A stretch of DNA of 64,000 nucleotides from Halobacteriales archaeon QH_7_65_31 (GTDB lineage: Archaea > Halobacteriota > Halobacteria > Halobacteriales > Haloarculaceae): positions 334,377-398,376 of the forward strand of contig PXQU01000016.1 of assembly GCA_003021785.1 (NCBI GenBank). Direction: 5' to 3'. A program made the translations under genes and the position numbers. Shown here piece after piece: positions 16,882 through 25,158 of this stretch (positions are counted from its first letter, which is position 1; each line of letters starts with the position of its first letter). The notes below the pieces were generated by a model. That model had not been told where the DNA came from and made no database searches. It saw nothing but the letters and a program-made list of their open reading frames with translations.

Positions 16882-17730
16882 ATGACTGCCCGTGTCTACT
16901 ACCATCATCCCGAGAATTCCCACTATTCTCTCACGTACGTCACTCAACACAGGGATGAAATCACGACATCTGGGCAAGATGCGATTATTGAGCACTACGA
17001 TCTCGATGAAGAGTTCTTCGTTCTGTATACGAACCGAGGGGCGAGCGGTACGGTCGAGGATCTTGACGATGATTTTGAGGATGTACTCGATGAGATGTCA
17101 CCGCAAGATCGGACGATTACGGTGCGGTTGCTCCAGATCTTCGAGGAGATTGTCGAGGAAAAGGAACTGGAAGAGCAAGAAAAGCTCGAAATCTACAAGC
17201 GAATCGAATTAGCGCGGATTCCCGATGCTATCGCACGTGTCGATTGGACCGGTATCGCCGTCGATGTCGCAGGACAGCTTATGTCTACGCTGATTCTGAA
17301 ACACGCGCTACCCAACGCGAACCACCGGACTTCGATCAGTATGGCTCAGTGGTATCTGGAGAGCATCGAAACTGGGTTCTCATTTCCGGACTTTGCGACC
17401 GAAGCGTACGACTGGAAGGCGTGGGTCAACGAGTACATTTCCGAATCAAAGCGGCTTCTCACGGTTCGGCGGAATACGACGGCGTTCTCGTTACTCTCTG
17501 AGTGGGGGTGTGACACCGTTGTACGGAAGAACGGCATCGAGATCATTCTTGCAGAGTACGACTTCGATTTCACTCGTTCAGAAGCGTACGCGCACTATGG
17601 GGATGTGCACACCAAACTCTGTACAGACTTCCTCACCGAATCCGTCACCCATGCTGGACACAACGAACTCGTCAGTACCGACGGTATCGGAAAAGCGGAG
17701 TTCGTCTCGTTCCTCGAAAAGGCTGAATAA
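16882..17730 (+). CDS. Divergent Fic/Doc-like (Fido) protein
   Basis: A 282-residue protein with a Fic-like core at H141-R149, HALPNANHR, which lines up one-to-one with the Fic/Doc motif HxFx(D/E)(G/A)N(G/K)R. The first His, the second Asn and the final Arg are kept; Phe is Leu, the acidic residue is Asn, and Gly/Lys is His. The following RTSISMAQWYLES helix also fits. Fic proteins transfer AMP or phosphate to target proteins, and Doc is a toxin. Residues 30-110 are acidic and helical. The gene is clearly AT-richer than its neighbours, suggesting acquisition by transfer. Activity is uncertain because the acidic metal ligand is replaced. The assignment rests on one motif plus its helical context. 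Confidence 0.55.
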   Translation: MTARVYYHHPENSHYSLTYVTQHRDEITTSGQDAIIEHYDLDEEFFVLYTNRGASGTVEDLDDDFEDVLDEMSPQDRTITVRLLQIFEEIVEEKELEEQEKLEIYKRIELARIPDAIARVDWTGIAVDVAGQLMSTLILKHALPNANHRTSISMAQWYLESIETGFSFPDFATEAYDWKAWVNEYISESKRLLTVRRNTTAFSLLSEWGCDTVVRKNGIEIILAEYDFDFTRSEAYAHYGDVHTKLCTDFLTESVTHAGHNELVSTDGIGKAEFVSFLEKAE

Positions 17731-17735
17731 CCGCG

Positions 17736-17840
17736 TTAGTCCTGAAGGTTCGCGACAGTGCGCCCAAGCTCTCTGGCGTGTTCGCTCTCGCTTACGTCGT
17801 ACCGCTCTTCTATCGAGCGGAGTTGTTCTTGGAAGGTCAT
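17736..17840 (-). CDS. Possible 34-residue protein convergent with the Fic-like gene
   Basis: The minus strand from ATG 17840 to TAA 17736 encodes 34 residues starting MTFQEQLRSIEERYDV and ending RTVANLQD. It is charged, helix-forming and free of rare amino acids. It could be a small antitoxin-like partner of the Fic-like protein, but this is suggested by position only. The frame is short enough to occur by chance. Confidence 0.35.
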   Translation of the reverse strand: MTFQEQLRSIEERYDVSESEHARELGRTVANLQD

Positions 17841-18190
17841 CGTGGGTCTCCAGTTGGGCTTGTTCTAGTTGAGATGGTTCCCACATAATAACCTTTCCCG
17901 ACTATCAAGCGTAGTGCACAGGAGAGCAACTCGGTCGAAATTGACGGTTCACTTTCACCGTGAATGGGGAACTAATATACGGTCAGGCATACCATGTTCA
18001 ACAAACAGCGTTGTCGGAGGCTCTCATATGCATATCCCCAAAGGCCAATACAATCTCAAGGAGTTCTGTCGAGTTATCTTCGACTCGCCAGAGTCTGTCT
18101 TGGAGGGATATCATGGACAACGCATCAAATCGTTCCCGATCAACGACGCGGAACGCCCCGCCGGTAGCGCACACGCCGGCGGATAGCAGG
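17841..18190. other. AT-rich intergenic stretch without a convincing gene
   Basis: About 350 bases of lower GC than the flanks, between the Fic-like region and the FMN reductase promoter. A plus-strand open frame of roughly 105 codons (17869-18186) runs through it, but it has neither haloarchaeal codon bias nor family resemblance. I see no terminal inverted repeats or transposase motif. It may be the decayed edge of a transferred segment. Confidence 0.4.
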
Positions 18191-18191
18191 C

Positions 18192-18199
18192 AATATTTA
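18192..18199 (+). promoter_or_regulatory. TATA box of the FMN reductase gene
   Basis: AATATTTA lies 24-31 bases before the ATG at 18223, the normal leaderless arrangement. Confidence 0.6.
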
Positions 18200-18222
18200 G
18201 CTGCGCTCGAACACGCAGAGAC

Positions 18223-18780
18223 ATGGACACCGTTCACGTCGCCGCGCTCGTTGGGAGCCTCCGCGAGGCGAGCTACACGCGACTCGCCTGCGAGCACCTC
18301 CTCGCGACCGCCGACGCGCACGATCACGTCGAGACCGACCTCATCGATCTCCAATCGTTCGACCTGCCGCCGTACAACAGCGACCGCGACAGCCCGGGCG
18401 ACAGTGCCGAACTCCTCGACCGTGTCGGACGAGCCGACGCGATTCTCCTCGCCACGCCCAACTACCACGGCTCCTACTCCGGCGTGTTGAAGAACGCGCT
18501 CGACTACTGTGGCCGCGACGAGTTCGGCGGCAAGACGGTCGGACTCGTCGCTATCGCCGGTGGAGCCTACTCCTCCAGCCCGCTCGATCACCTCCGCGTC
18601 GTCGCTCGCACCATCGACGCGTGGGTGACTCCGCGACAGGTCGCGATCCAGAACGCGAGCGCCCGCTTCGAGGACGGCGAACTCACCGACGAGGCCCACG
18701 CCGACCGGCTCGACGCGCTCGCCGAGCAGCTGGTCGCGTACGCCGATCTCGATCCAGACGAGCGCGCCGGCGTGGAGTGA
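18223..18780 (+). CDS. NADPH-dependent FMN reductase family protein
   Basis: A 185-residue flavodoxin-like reductase. The phosphate-binding loop is GSLREASYTR at residues 11-20, and the flavin-contacting segment TPNYHGSYSGVLKNALDY lies near 78-95, both typical of the NADPH-FMN reductase/azoreductase family. It reduces FMN, quinones or azo compounds with NAD(P)H in the cytoplasm and may act in redox defence. The gene starts just beyond the AT-rich patch with normal high-GC codon use, so it marks the return to the core chromosome. Thymidine kinase follows 61 bases downstream. Confidence 0.88.
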   Translation: MDTVHVAALVGSLREASYTRLACEHLLATADAHDHVETDLIDLQSFDLPPYNSDRDSPGDSAELLDRVGRADAILLATPNYHGSYSGVLKNALDYCGRDEFGGKTVGLVAIAGGAYSSSPLDHLRVVARTIDAWVTPRQVAIQNASARFEDGELTDEAHADRLDALAEQLVAYADLDPDERAGVE

Positions 18781-18841
18781 CCGGGCCGTTCGACCGGTCA
18801 GCGAACGCAACGATTTTGCTCCGGTGTGCTCGCTCACGAGT

Positions 18842-19426
18842 GTGCACGCCATCACGAACAGCGGGTGGATCGAGGTCGTCTCCGGCTCGATGTTCTCGGG
18901 GAAGACGGAGGAGCTGCTCCGGCGCGTCCGGCGCGCCGAGATCGCGGGCCAGTCGGTCGCCGCGTTCACGCCCGCGCTCGATGACCGCTACGGGACCGCC
19001 AGCATCGGGAGCCACGCCGGCCAGCAGATCGAGGCGGTCGTCGTCGACAGCGACGACCCCGGCCCGGCGATTCACGACGCGCTCAACGGCGAAGCGGTCA
19101 TCGCGATCGACGAAGCCAACTTCTTCGCCGAGACGCTGGTGACCGTCTGTGAGGAGCTGGCCGCCGAGGGGAGACGCGTCCTCGTCTCGGGGACCGACCA
19201 GACGTTCCGCGGGGAGCCGTTCCACCCGCTGCCGGAGCTGATGGCCGTCGCCGAGTACGCGGACAAGTATCAGGCCATCTGTTCGCAGTGCGGTGAGCCG
19301 GCCTCGCGCAATCAGCGGCTCATCGAGGGGGAGCCGGCCCACTACGACGACCCGACGGTGCTCGTCGGTGCGGCGGAGTCGTACGAGGCGCGGTGTCGAG
19401 ACTGTCACGTCGTTCGACGCGGGTAG
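18842..19426 (+). CDS. tdk: Thymidine kinase (type II)
   Basis: A 194-residue type II thymidine kinase that phosphorylates thymidine with ATP in pyrimidine salvage. The P-loop GSMFSGKTE is at about residues 15-23, the Walker B-like AIDEANFF near 83-90, the SGTDQTFRGEPF lid segment near 119-130, and a structural zinc is held by CSQC and CRDC. The GTG at 18842 places the P-loop at the usual distance from the N terminus; an in-frame GTG six codons earlier is the alternative. It is the expected length for this family. Confidence 0.93.
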   Translation: MHAITNSGWIEVVSGSMFSGKTEELLRRVRRAEIAGQSVAAFTPALDDRYGTASIGSHAGQQIEAVVVDSDDPGPAIHDALNGEAVIAIDEANFFAETLVTVCEELAAEGRRVLVSGTDQTFRGEPFHPLPELMAVAEYADKYQAICSQCGEPASRNQRLIEGEPAHYDDPTVLVGAAESYEARCRDCHVVRRG

Positions 19427-19465
19427 CCCGGAACCACTTAGTCCGGTCGCCGGCTACGACCCGAC

Positions 19466-20170
19466 GTGACTACGTGGGTCGAGAATCCCGAGGGGGGACG
19501 CGAGCGCGGGCCGCGCGGACTCGCCCGGGCGTGGGTCGAACTGCTCTCACGGCCGCGGCGCTTCTTCAGAAACGGCATCTCACCGGGCGATCAGGCGCCC
19601 GGTCTCAGCTTCGTCATCGTCGTCTCCTTTTTCTACACGGTGATACGATTTCTCACGCTTCCGGCCTCGCGTCCCGGCTTCTTCGCGAGCGAACTCGCCT
19701 CCGTCGCCGTCGGACTCCTCTTGGCGACGTTCATCATCGGTCCCGTCGGCTTACATCTCGTCGCGGCGCTACAGGTGGTAGTGAGTATCGCGCTCGTCCG
19801 CGACCGCGGCGGGGTGAGCAAGACCGTTCAGGTGCTCGCGTACGCCACCGCACCGATGGTGATGGGTGGGATTGGCGTCCCGCCCGCACTCGCTGGGATG
19901 GGGTTCCTCCCCGAACTCGTCGCGGCGTGGCGGGTCTTCCTCGCCGCGTGGGGCTGTGTCCTGTTCGTCGTCGGGATGGCGACCGTGCACGAGATCTCGC
20001 TCCCGCACGCCGCCGTCGTCGTCGCGGTTCCAGCGATAATCGTCTTCGGCTACTTCTTCGGCGGGCTCTACGCGCTGGAGACGCTCGTCGGTGTGGAGTT
20101 CGTCTCGCAGCAGCCGCCGACAGCCGAGATGAAAACACAGTTACTCGCCGCCGGCGAACGGTTCATGTGA
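19466..20170 (+). CDS. Yip1-domain membrane protein
   Basis: A 234-residue integral membrane protein with a hydrophilic N terminus of about 45 residues (including RPRRFFRNGISPGDQAPGL, typical of Yip1 proteins) and about five membrane segments. The domain is common in archaea and bacteria without an assigned role. The GTG at 19466 is the best start. Its stop codon overlaps the start of the GTP cyclohydrolase gene (GTGA), so the two are co-translated, though no functional link is known. Confidence 0.75.
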   Translation: MTTWVENPEGGRERGPRGLARAWVELLSRPRRFFRNGISPGDQAPGLSFVIVVSFFYTVIRFLTLPASRPGFFASELASVAVGLLLATFIIGPVGLHLVAALQVVVSIALVRDRGGVSKTVQVLAYATAPMVMGGIGVPPALAGMGFLPELVAAWRVFLAAWGCVLFVVGMATVHEISLPHAAVVVAVPAIIVFGYFFGGLYALETLVGVEFVSQQPPTAEMKTQLLAAGERFM

Positions 20171-20925
20171 CGAACACACAGATCACTCTCATTCAGATCG
20201 ACAACTACGGCCCGTGGACGGTCACCCCGGAGCCGCGCCGCGAGGTCGATCTCCAGACGCTTCAGTCGCGGCTGTACGCGGATCTGTCTCAGCTGTTCGG
20301 TAACCGCGAGGGGTACGTCTTTTTCACTCGCTTCGACAACATGATCGCCGTGACGAACGGGCTGGACGCGGACGACCACGCGCTGATACAGGAGTCCGTC
20401 AGCAACCGCTACCCCGTCAGTATCTCGCTGGGTGTCGAGACCGACGCCAGTCCCGCTCGCGCGCTCGGAACGGCGACGGAACACCTGCAGGAAGCCGGCT
20501 CAGCACAGGACGCCGCCCGGACCGAGGTGCTCCGTGGCGACCCCGTCCCCGAAAGCGAGCGAACCGACGAGGACGTACAGATCGCACACTTCGACGTGAA
20601 CGACGCGACCGGCAAGTACACCGACCAGCTCAACGAGTACGACTCGTTTATTCGGATCGAGCAGGGATACGCGAGTCTGATGAAACACCTGCGCACCGAA
20701 CACGACGGGCTCTCCTTCTTCGTCGGCGGCGACAACATCATCGCCGTCTGTCCGGAGATGGACGCGACCGCGTATCAGTCCGCGATTGACCACGTCCACG
20801 AGGCCGTGCAGGTCGAACTCAAGGTCGGCGTCGGTCGGGCGCGAACCGCACAGGCCGCCGGCATGGACGCGAAACACGCTCTCGAAACGTGTCGCCACGA
20901 GGGAACGACCGTCGAGTTCCGCTGA
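20167..20925 (+). CDS. gch3: GTP cyclohydrolase III (GTP cyclohydrolase IIa)
   Basis: A 252-residue archaeal enzyme that opens GTP to the formamidopyrimidine FAPy nucleotide, the first step toward riboflavin and the deazaflavin cofactor F420. It contains two related cyclase-like halves: the first with FTRFDNMIAVTNG near residues 53-65, the second with FFVGGDNIIAVCPEM near 184-198, where GGDN (187-190) binds metal. The start MTNTQITLIQIDNYGPWT is the normal family N terminus and uses GTG at 20167, overlapping the previous stop by four bases. F420 is expected in haloarchaea, and cryptochrome/photolyase-type flavoproteins are also encoded in this window. Confidence 0.92.
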   Translation: MTNTQITLIQIDNYGPWTVTPEPRREVDLQTLQSRLYADLSQLFGNREGYVFFTRFDNMIAVTNGLDADDHALIQESVSNRYPVSISLGVETDASPARALGTATEHLQEAGSAQDAARTEVLRGDPVPESERTDEDVQIAHFDVNDATGKYTDQLNEYDSFIRIEQGYASLMKHLRTEHDGLSFFVGGDNIIAVCPEMDATAYQSAIDHVHEAVQVELKVGVGRARTAQAAGMDAKHALETCRHEGTTVEFR

Positions 20926-20983
20926 CTCCGACGCTCACACCGTGGGCACGTTTATTAGCTCCGCCGCGCTATCGACGGCTGGT

Positions 20984-22255
20984 ATGTCAGACCAACTCAA
21001 TCGACGAAACGTACTTCGCGGACTCGGCGTCGCCGGGATAGCCGGTCTCGCCGGCTGTTCGAGCGACGGTGAAGACGATCCCGGCGGAGGGACCGACAGC
21101 GGCGGTGGCGGCTCTACCGACCGGACGCTGATGCAGGGTGTGTTAATGCCGGAAACCGGTGATCTCGCCAGTCTGGGTACTGCGATTCGTGACGGTGCAA
21201 TCCTGCCGTTCAGCCTACTGGAGGACAACGAGAACAACCCCTTCGAGATAGAGTACACCGTCGGGGATACGCAGACGAACCCAAACGCGGCGATCTCCGC
21301 CGCGGAGAACCTGAGCAATCAGGGCTTTCCGGCGGTCACGGGTGCGGCCTCGTCGGAGGTCTCAATCGCAGTGTACGAGAACGTGCTTATCCCGAACGGG
21401 ATCGTCGGCTGCTCGCCAGCGTCCACCTCACCCGCCATCACGGATTTACAGGATAACGATCTCATCTACCGGACACCACCGACCGATGCATTACAGGGAG
21501 AAGTGCTCTCACAGGTCGCGATGGAGCGTGAGGATGCGAGCACGGCATCAACGCTGTACGTCAACAACTCCTACGGACAGCTGCTCGCCGATAGCTTCGC
21601 CAGCGCGTTCGAGGGCGACGGTGGCACGGTCCAGCAAGAGGTCGCCTTCGAGAAGGCACAAAGCTCTTACACCGCACGGCTCACGACCGCGCTGAACGAT
21701 AATCCAGACATTCTCATCGTCATCGGCTACCCCGATTCGGGCATCTAACTGTTTCGCGACTACTACTCGAACTACGACGGCTCGCTCCCCATTCTCGTCA
21801 CCGACGGGCTACAGGACGCAGAACTACCCTCCGGCGTCGGTAACGCGATGCAGAACGTGAAAGGGACGGCTCCGCTTGCAGCCGGGCCGGGCCGTGAGTA
21901 CTTTACCGAACAGTATCAGGAGGAGTACGGCAACGAACCGGGCGTGTTCACCTCACAGGCGTTCGATGCGACGGCCGTCTGTCTGCTCGCGAACGCGGCC
22001 GTCGGTGAGAACGACGGAGGTGCAATCGCACAGGAGGTGCGGAACGTTGCCAACCCCGGTGGTGAGAAGGTGACACCGGATACGCTCGGCGAGGGACTCA
22101 CCATGGCTGCAGAGGGAACGGAGATCCAGTACGTCGGCGCATCCAGTGCCGTCGACTTCGACGAGAACGGTGATCTGCAGGCAGCGACGTATCAGTACTT
22201 CGGCTTCGAGGAAGGTGGCGGTATCCGCACTATCGACGAAATCCAGTACAGCTAG
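20984..22255 (+). pseudogene. Branched-chain amino acid ABC transporter binding protein, interrupted by an in-frame stop
   Basis: The reading frame begins at ATG 20984 with a twin-arginine lipoprotein signal (RRNVLRGLGVAG then the lipobox LAGC) and a Gly/Ser-rich linker, followed by a periplasmic-binding fold of the LivJ type. At 21746-21748 the frame reads TAA after GYPDSGI and continues in the same frame with LFRDYYSNYDGSLP to the normal end at 22255. Homologues have a residue such as Gln at that point, so a single CAA to TAA change would explain it. Without the stop the protein would be 423 residues, the family norm. The stop-shortened product of 254 residues lacks most of the second lobe. 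The permease and ATPase genes lie convergently downstream and are intact. Confidence 0.8.
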
Positions 22256-22257
22256 CC

Positions 22258-22986
22258 TCAGCCGCCGAGGAAATCCTGTCTGACCTGCTCGTCACCGAGC
22301 AGGGTATCGCCCGAATCCATATATCGATTCTCACCGTTGACGAGCACGTAGCCGCGGTCACACCGACTCAGTGCCTCCTTGGCGTTCTGCTCGACCATCA
22401 ACACGGCCGTTCCGGCGTCGTTGATGCGGTCGATGCGGTCGAACATCTCGTCCACGAGATCCGGAGCCAGCCCCGCCGACGGCTCGTCGAGCATGAGCAG
22501 ATCGGGATCGAGCATCAGCGCCCGCCCCATCGCCAGCATCTGTCGCTGTCCACCGGACATCGTGCCGGCCTCCTGTTCGCTCCGATCTTCCAGAATCGGG
22601 AAGCGGTCGTACACCGCCTGTATCTGCTCGTCCGGGACAGCGTCGAGAATATACGCCCCCATCTCCAGATTCTCACGGACCGTGAGCGACTCGAAGATGT
22701 TCTCGTTCTGTGGCACGTAGCTCAGTCCGAGGTGAATGATACTCTCCGGGTTCTTCCCGTGAATCTCGCTACCGCGGAACTCGATGCTGCCGGCCATGTA
22801 GGCAGTGAGTCCGAACACCGATTTCATCATCGTCGATTTTCCAGCACCGTTCGGGCCGACGATAGTGACGTACTCACCGTCGTCGACGTTCATATCTACG
22901 TCCGAGAGAATCTGGAGATCGCCGTAGCCGGCGTCCAGACTCGACACCTGCAACAGCCCCTCGTCGCTCGTTTTGAACTCGCTCAT
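22258..22986 (-). CDS. livF: Branched-chain amino acid ABC transporter ATP-binding protein
   Basis: A 242-residue ATPase of the LivF type. Walker A GPNGAGKST is at about residues 43-51, the ABC signature MSGGQRQML near 143-151, and Walker B LLMLDEPSAGL near 163-173. It powers uptake together with LivG and the permeases LivH and LivM. It is the last gene of the operon livH-livM-livG-livF on the minus strand, its ATG overlapping the livG stop by one base. The product ends close to the 3' end of the convergent binding-protein gene. Confidence 0.92.
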   Translation of the reverse strand: MSEFKTSDEGLLQVSSLDAGYGDLQILSDVDMNVDDGEYVTIVGPNGAGKSTMMKSVFGLTAYMAGSIEFRGSEIHGKNPESIIHLGLSYVPQNENIFESLTVRENLEMGAYILDAVPDEQIQAVYDRFPILEDRSEQEAGTMSGGQRQMLAMGRALMLDPDLLMLDEPSAGLAPDLVDEMFDRIDRINDAGTAVLMVEQNAKEALSRCDRGYVLVNGENRYMDSGDTLLGDEQVRQDFLGG

Positions 22987-23873
22987 CAGATATCCTCCCC
23001 GAGATACGCCTCGATGACCTCCTCGTTGCCACGGATGTCGTCTGCGGTCCCGTCGGCCAGCACCGTTCCCTGATGCATGACGATGATGCGTTCACAGTGT
23101 TCCATGATGATGTCCATATCGTGCTCGACAAACAGGAAGGTGTAGCCGTCCTCCCGTAGCTCGTGAATCCGTTCGAGCAGCTTCTCCTCCAGCGTCGGAT
23201 TCACCCCCGCGAGCGGCTCGTCGAGCAGCACCACCTCGGGGTCGGTCATCAGCGCGCGCGCCATCTCCAACAGCTTCCGCTGGCCCCCCGAGAGCGTCCC
23301 GGCCTCCGCTTCCGCGAGATGGTCGAGTTCGAAGAACTCCAACGTCTCCCAGACACGCTCGCGGAGCTGGCCTTCCTGCTTGACGACATCGCGCCGAAGT
23401 CCCGGCGTCACCGATCGGGTGATAGACTCACCGCGCTGGTGTTTCGGCGCGAGCATCATGTTCTCCAGCACGGTCATCTCTTCCAGCTCACGCGCGATCT
23501 GGAACGTGCGGACGAGTCCGCGATTCGCGATCTCGTGTGGGGCCAGACCGGTGATGTTCTCGCCGTCGAACTGTACCTGTCCAGCGGTCGGCGTGTGGAT
23601 ACCGGTGATACAGTTGAACGTCGTCGATTTGCCGGCTCCGTTCGGGCCGATGAGTCCGGTCAGCGAGCCGGCTTCCACCTCGAAGCTTGTACCGTCGACG
23701 GCGGTGATCCCACCGAACTCCTTGCGAAGTCCGTCGACGCGCAACGGGATACTGCGTGGCATTCGCTTGGCTGCCTCCTCGACAGCAGAGTCGTGTGTCT
23801 CCGGTTCAAGCTCCTCTGGCATCTCCACGTCGTCCGGAGCGTTCGTCGTCGCCGGTCCCGGCTCGTCACTCAT
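22986..23873 (-). CDS. livG: Branched-chain amino acid ABC transporter ATP-binding protein
   Basis: A 295-residue ATPase of the LivG type, longer than LivF because of an acidic N-terminal extension of about 40 residues typical of haloarchaea. Walker A GPNGAGKST lies near residues 73-81, the signature LSGGQRKLLEMAR near 193-205 and Walker B VVLLDEPLAGV near 213-223; the extra helix before the signature is the LivG insertion. The ATG at 23873 was preferred over an upstream in-frame start because the sequence before it is the antisense of livM coding DNA. It overlaps livM by eight bases. Confidence 0.92.
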   Translation of the reverse strand: MSDEPGPATTNAPDDVEMPEELEPETHDSAVEEAAKRMPRSIPLRVDGLRKEFGGITAVDGTSFEVEAGSLTGLIGPNGAGKSTTFNCITGIHTPTAGQVQFDGENITGLAPHEIANRGLVRTFQIARELEEMTVLENMMLAPKHQRGESITRSVTPGLRRDVVKQEGQLRERVWETLEFFELDHLAEAEAGTLSGGQRKLLEMARALMTDPEVVLLDEPLAGVNPTLEEKLLERIHELREDGYTFLFVEHDMDIIMEHCERIIVMHQGTVLADGTADDIRGNEEVIEAYLGEDI

Positions 23874-25158
23874 CGCGGTCACCCCCGTTGGACCGCGACG
23901 GGCGAGCGGAGAGATCCGTGGCTGCCGCAACCTCAGAGCGGTGGCCCAACAGCCCGTCCGGTCGCCGCTGTACCAGATAGATGAGCAACACCCCGACGAA
24001 GATGAACCGTAGCTGGCTCATATTGTCGAGGAAGAACCCCAGAAGCGGAACGAACTGGCCGCTTGCGACCGGACCGAGCGCAGCGATAATCGTGTCGGGG
24101 GTCTGGGTGACGCCAAGTACGTCGCTGAGGATGGTAGCGACACGCGGCGGTGCTTCGAACAGTAGGCCGGCGAACAACGCACCACCGAGAACGCTCCCGG
24201 TGTTCGAGCCGGCCCCGCCGATAATGAGCGCGATGAAGATGTAGAAGGTCAGCTCCGGTTTGAACGTGTTCGGGTAGACGGAGCTTTGCCCGACCGCACC
24301 GTACCACATGATACCCGCAAGCCCCATGAGCGCACAGCCGAGCATGAACGTCTTCAGCTTGAACCGGTTCGTGTTCTTGCCGAGTGATTTGGCAGCGATT
24401 TCATCCTCGCGGATCGACTTCAGGACGCGCCCGTACGGCGAGTTCACCGCTCTAACGAGAAACGCGTAAACGAGCGCCAACACGGCGACGATGAGCAGCG
24501 TCGAGAAGATGTTCAACGTCACTGGTCTCCCGAGCGAGAACCCATCGAGCATCGGAAACTGCATGAAATCGAACACGAACGCACCGATCGCCGTCGGCTC
24601 CGAGATGATAGAGGAGGCGTCCTGCAAGAACAGCCGCCGGATCGGTCCCGGCGGAATCGAACCGAAACCGCCCGCGCCGCCGGTGAACTGACTGAACGTG
24701 TTCGATTTATACGTGAACCGGATGATCTCGCTCACCGCGACCGTCATAATGGCGAGATAATCGGAGCGGAGACGGAGCGCCGGCAGTCCGGCAACGAGTC
24801 CGACCAGCGCGGCAGCGAGCATCCCACCGAGAATGCCGACCGGGAGCGGGAGACCAAGTCCGGGCGGACTCGCGCCCATCGGCGCGGTCAACATGACGCT
24901 GGTGTAGACGCCGACGGCCATGAAGCCGGCAACACCGATGTTGAACAGCCCCGCGTACCCCCAGTGGAGGTTCAGCGCCAGCACAGCGAGTCCGTACACC
25001 GCGACGAGGAACGTCACCCGCTGGAGACTGGAGACGATGCCAGCGACTGGGTAACCCTGCAACACCGAGAGGAGGAGGAAAATAACGTACAACAGCAACA
25101 TCGTCGCTGCGATGTAGCTGATATCAAATTCGAACAGTCGTGACGTGTTGGTGCTCAT
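23866..25158 (-). CDS. livM: Branched-chain amino acid ABC transporter permease
   Basis: A 430-residue permease of the LivM type with about ten membrane segments and the family motifs GLFNIGVAGFMAVGVY near residues 71-86, RLRSDYLAIMTVAVSEI and the cytoplasmic coupling loop SIREDEIAAKSLGKNTNRFKL. The tail from about 410 is a charged, poorly conserved extension. It forms the membrane channel with LivH. Its start overlaps the stop of livH by four bases, and its end overlaps livG, so the four genes form one tightly packed operon. Confidence 0.92.
   Translation of the reverse strand: MSTNTSRLFEFDISYIAATMLLLYVIFLLLSVLQGYPVAGIVSSLQRVTFLVAVYGLAVLALNLHWGYAGLFNIGVAGFMAVGVYTSVMLTAPMGASPPGLGLPLPVGILGGMLAAALVGLVAGLPALRLRSDYLAIMTVAVSEIIRFTYKSNTFSQFTGGAGGFGSIPPGPIRRLFLQDASSIISEPTAIGAFVFDFMQFPMLDGFSLGRPVTLNIFSTLLIVAVLALVYAFLVRAVNSPYGRVLKSIREDEIAAKSLGKNTNRFKLKTFMLGCALMGLAGIMWYGAVGQSSVYPNTFKPELTFYIFIALIIGGAGSNTGSVLGGALFAGLLFEAPPRVATILSDVLGVTQTPDTIIAALGPVASGQFVPLLGFFLDNMSQLRFIFVGVLLIYLVQRRPDGLLGHRSEVAAATDLSARPSRSNGGDRDE

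Noticed and set aside
17869..18186. Possible 105-residue protein in the AT-rich gap
   Set aside because: No family similarity, no haloarchaeal codon bias, and a first part rich in His, Arg and Ser without helix or sheet patterning.
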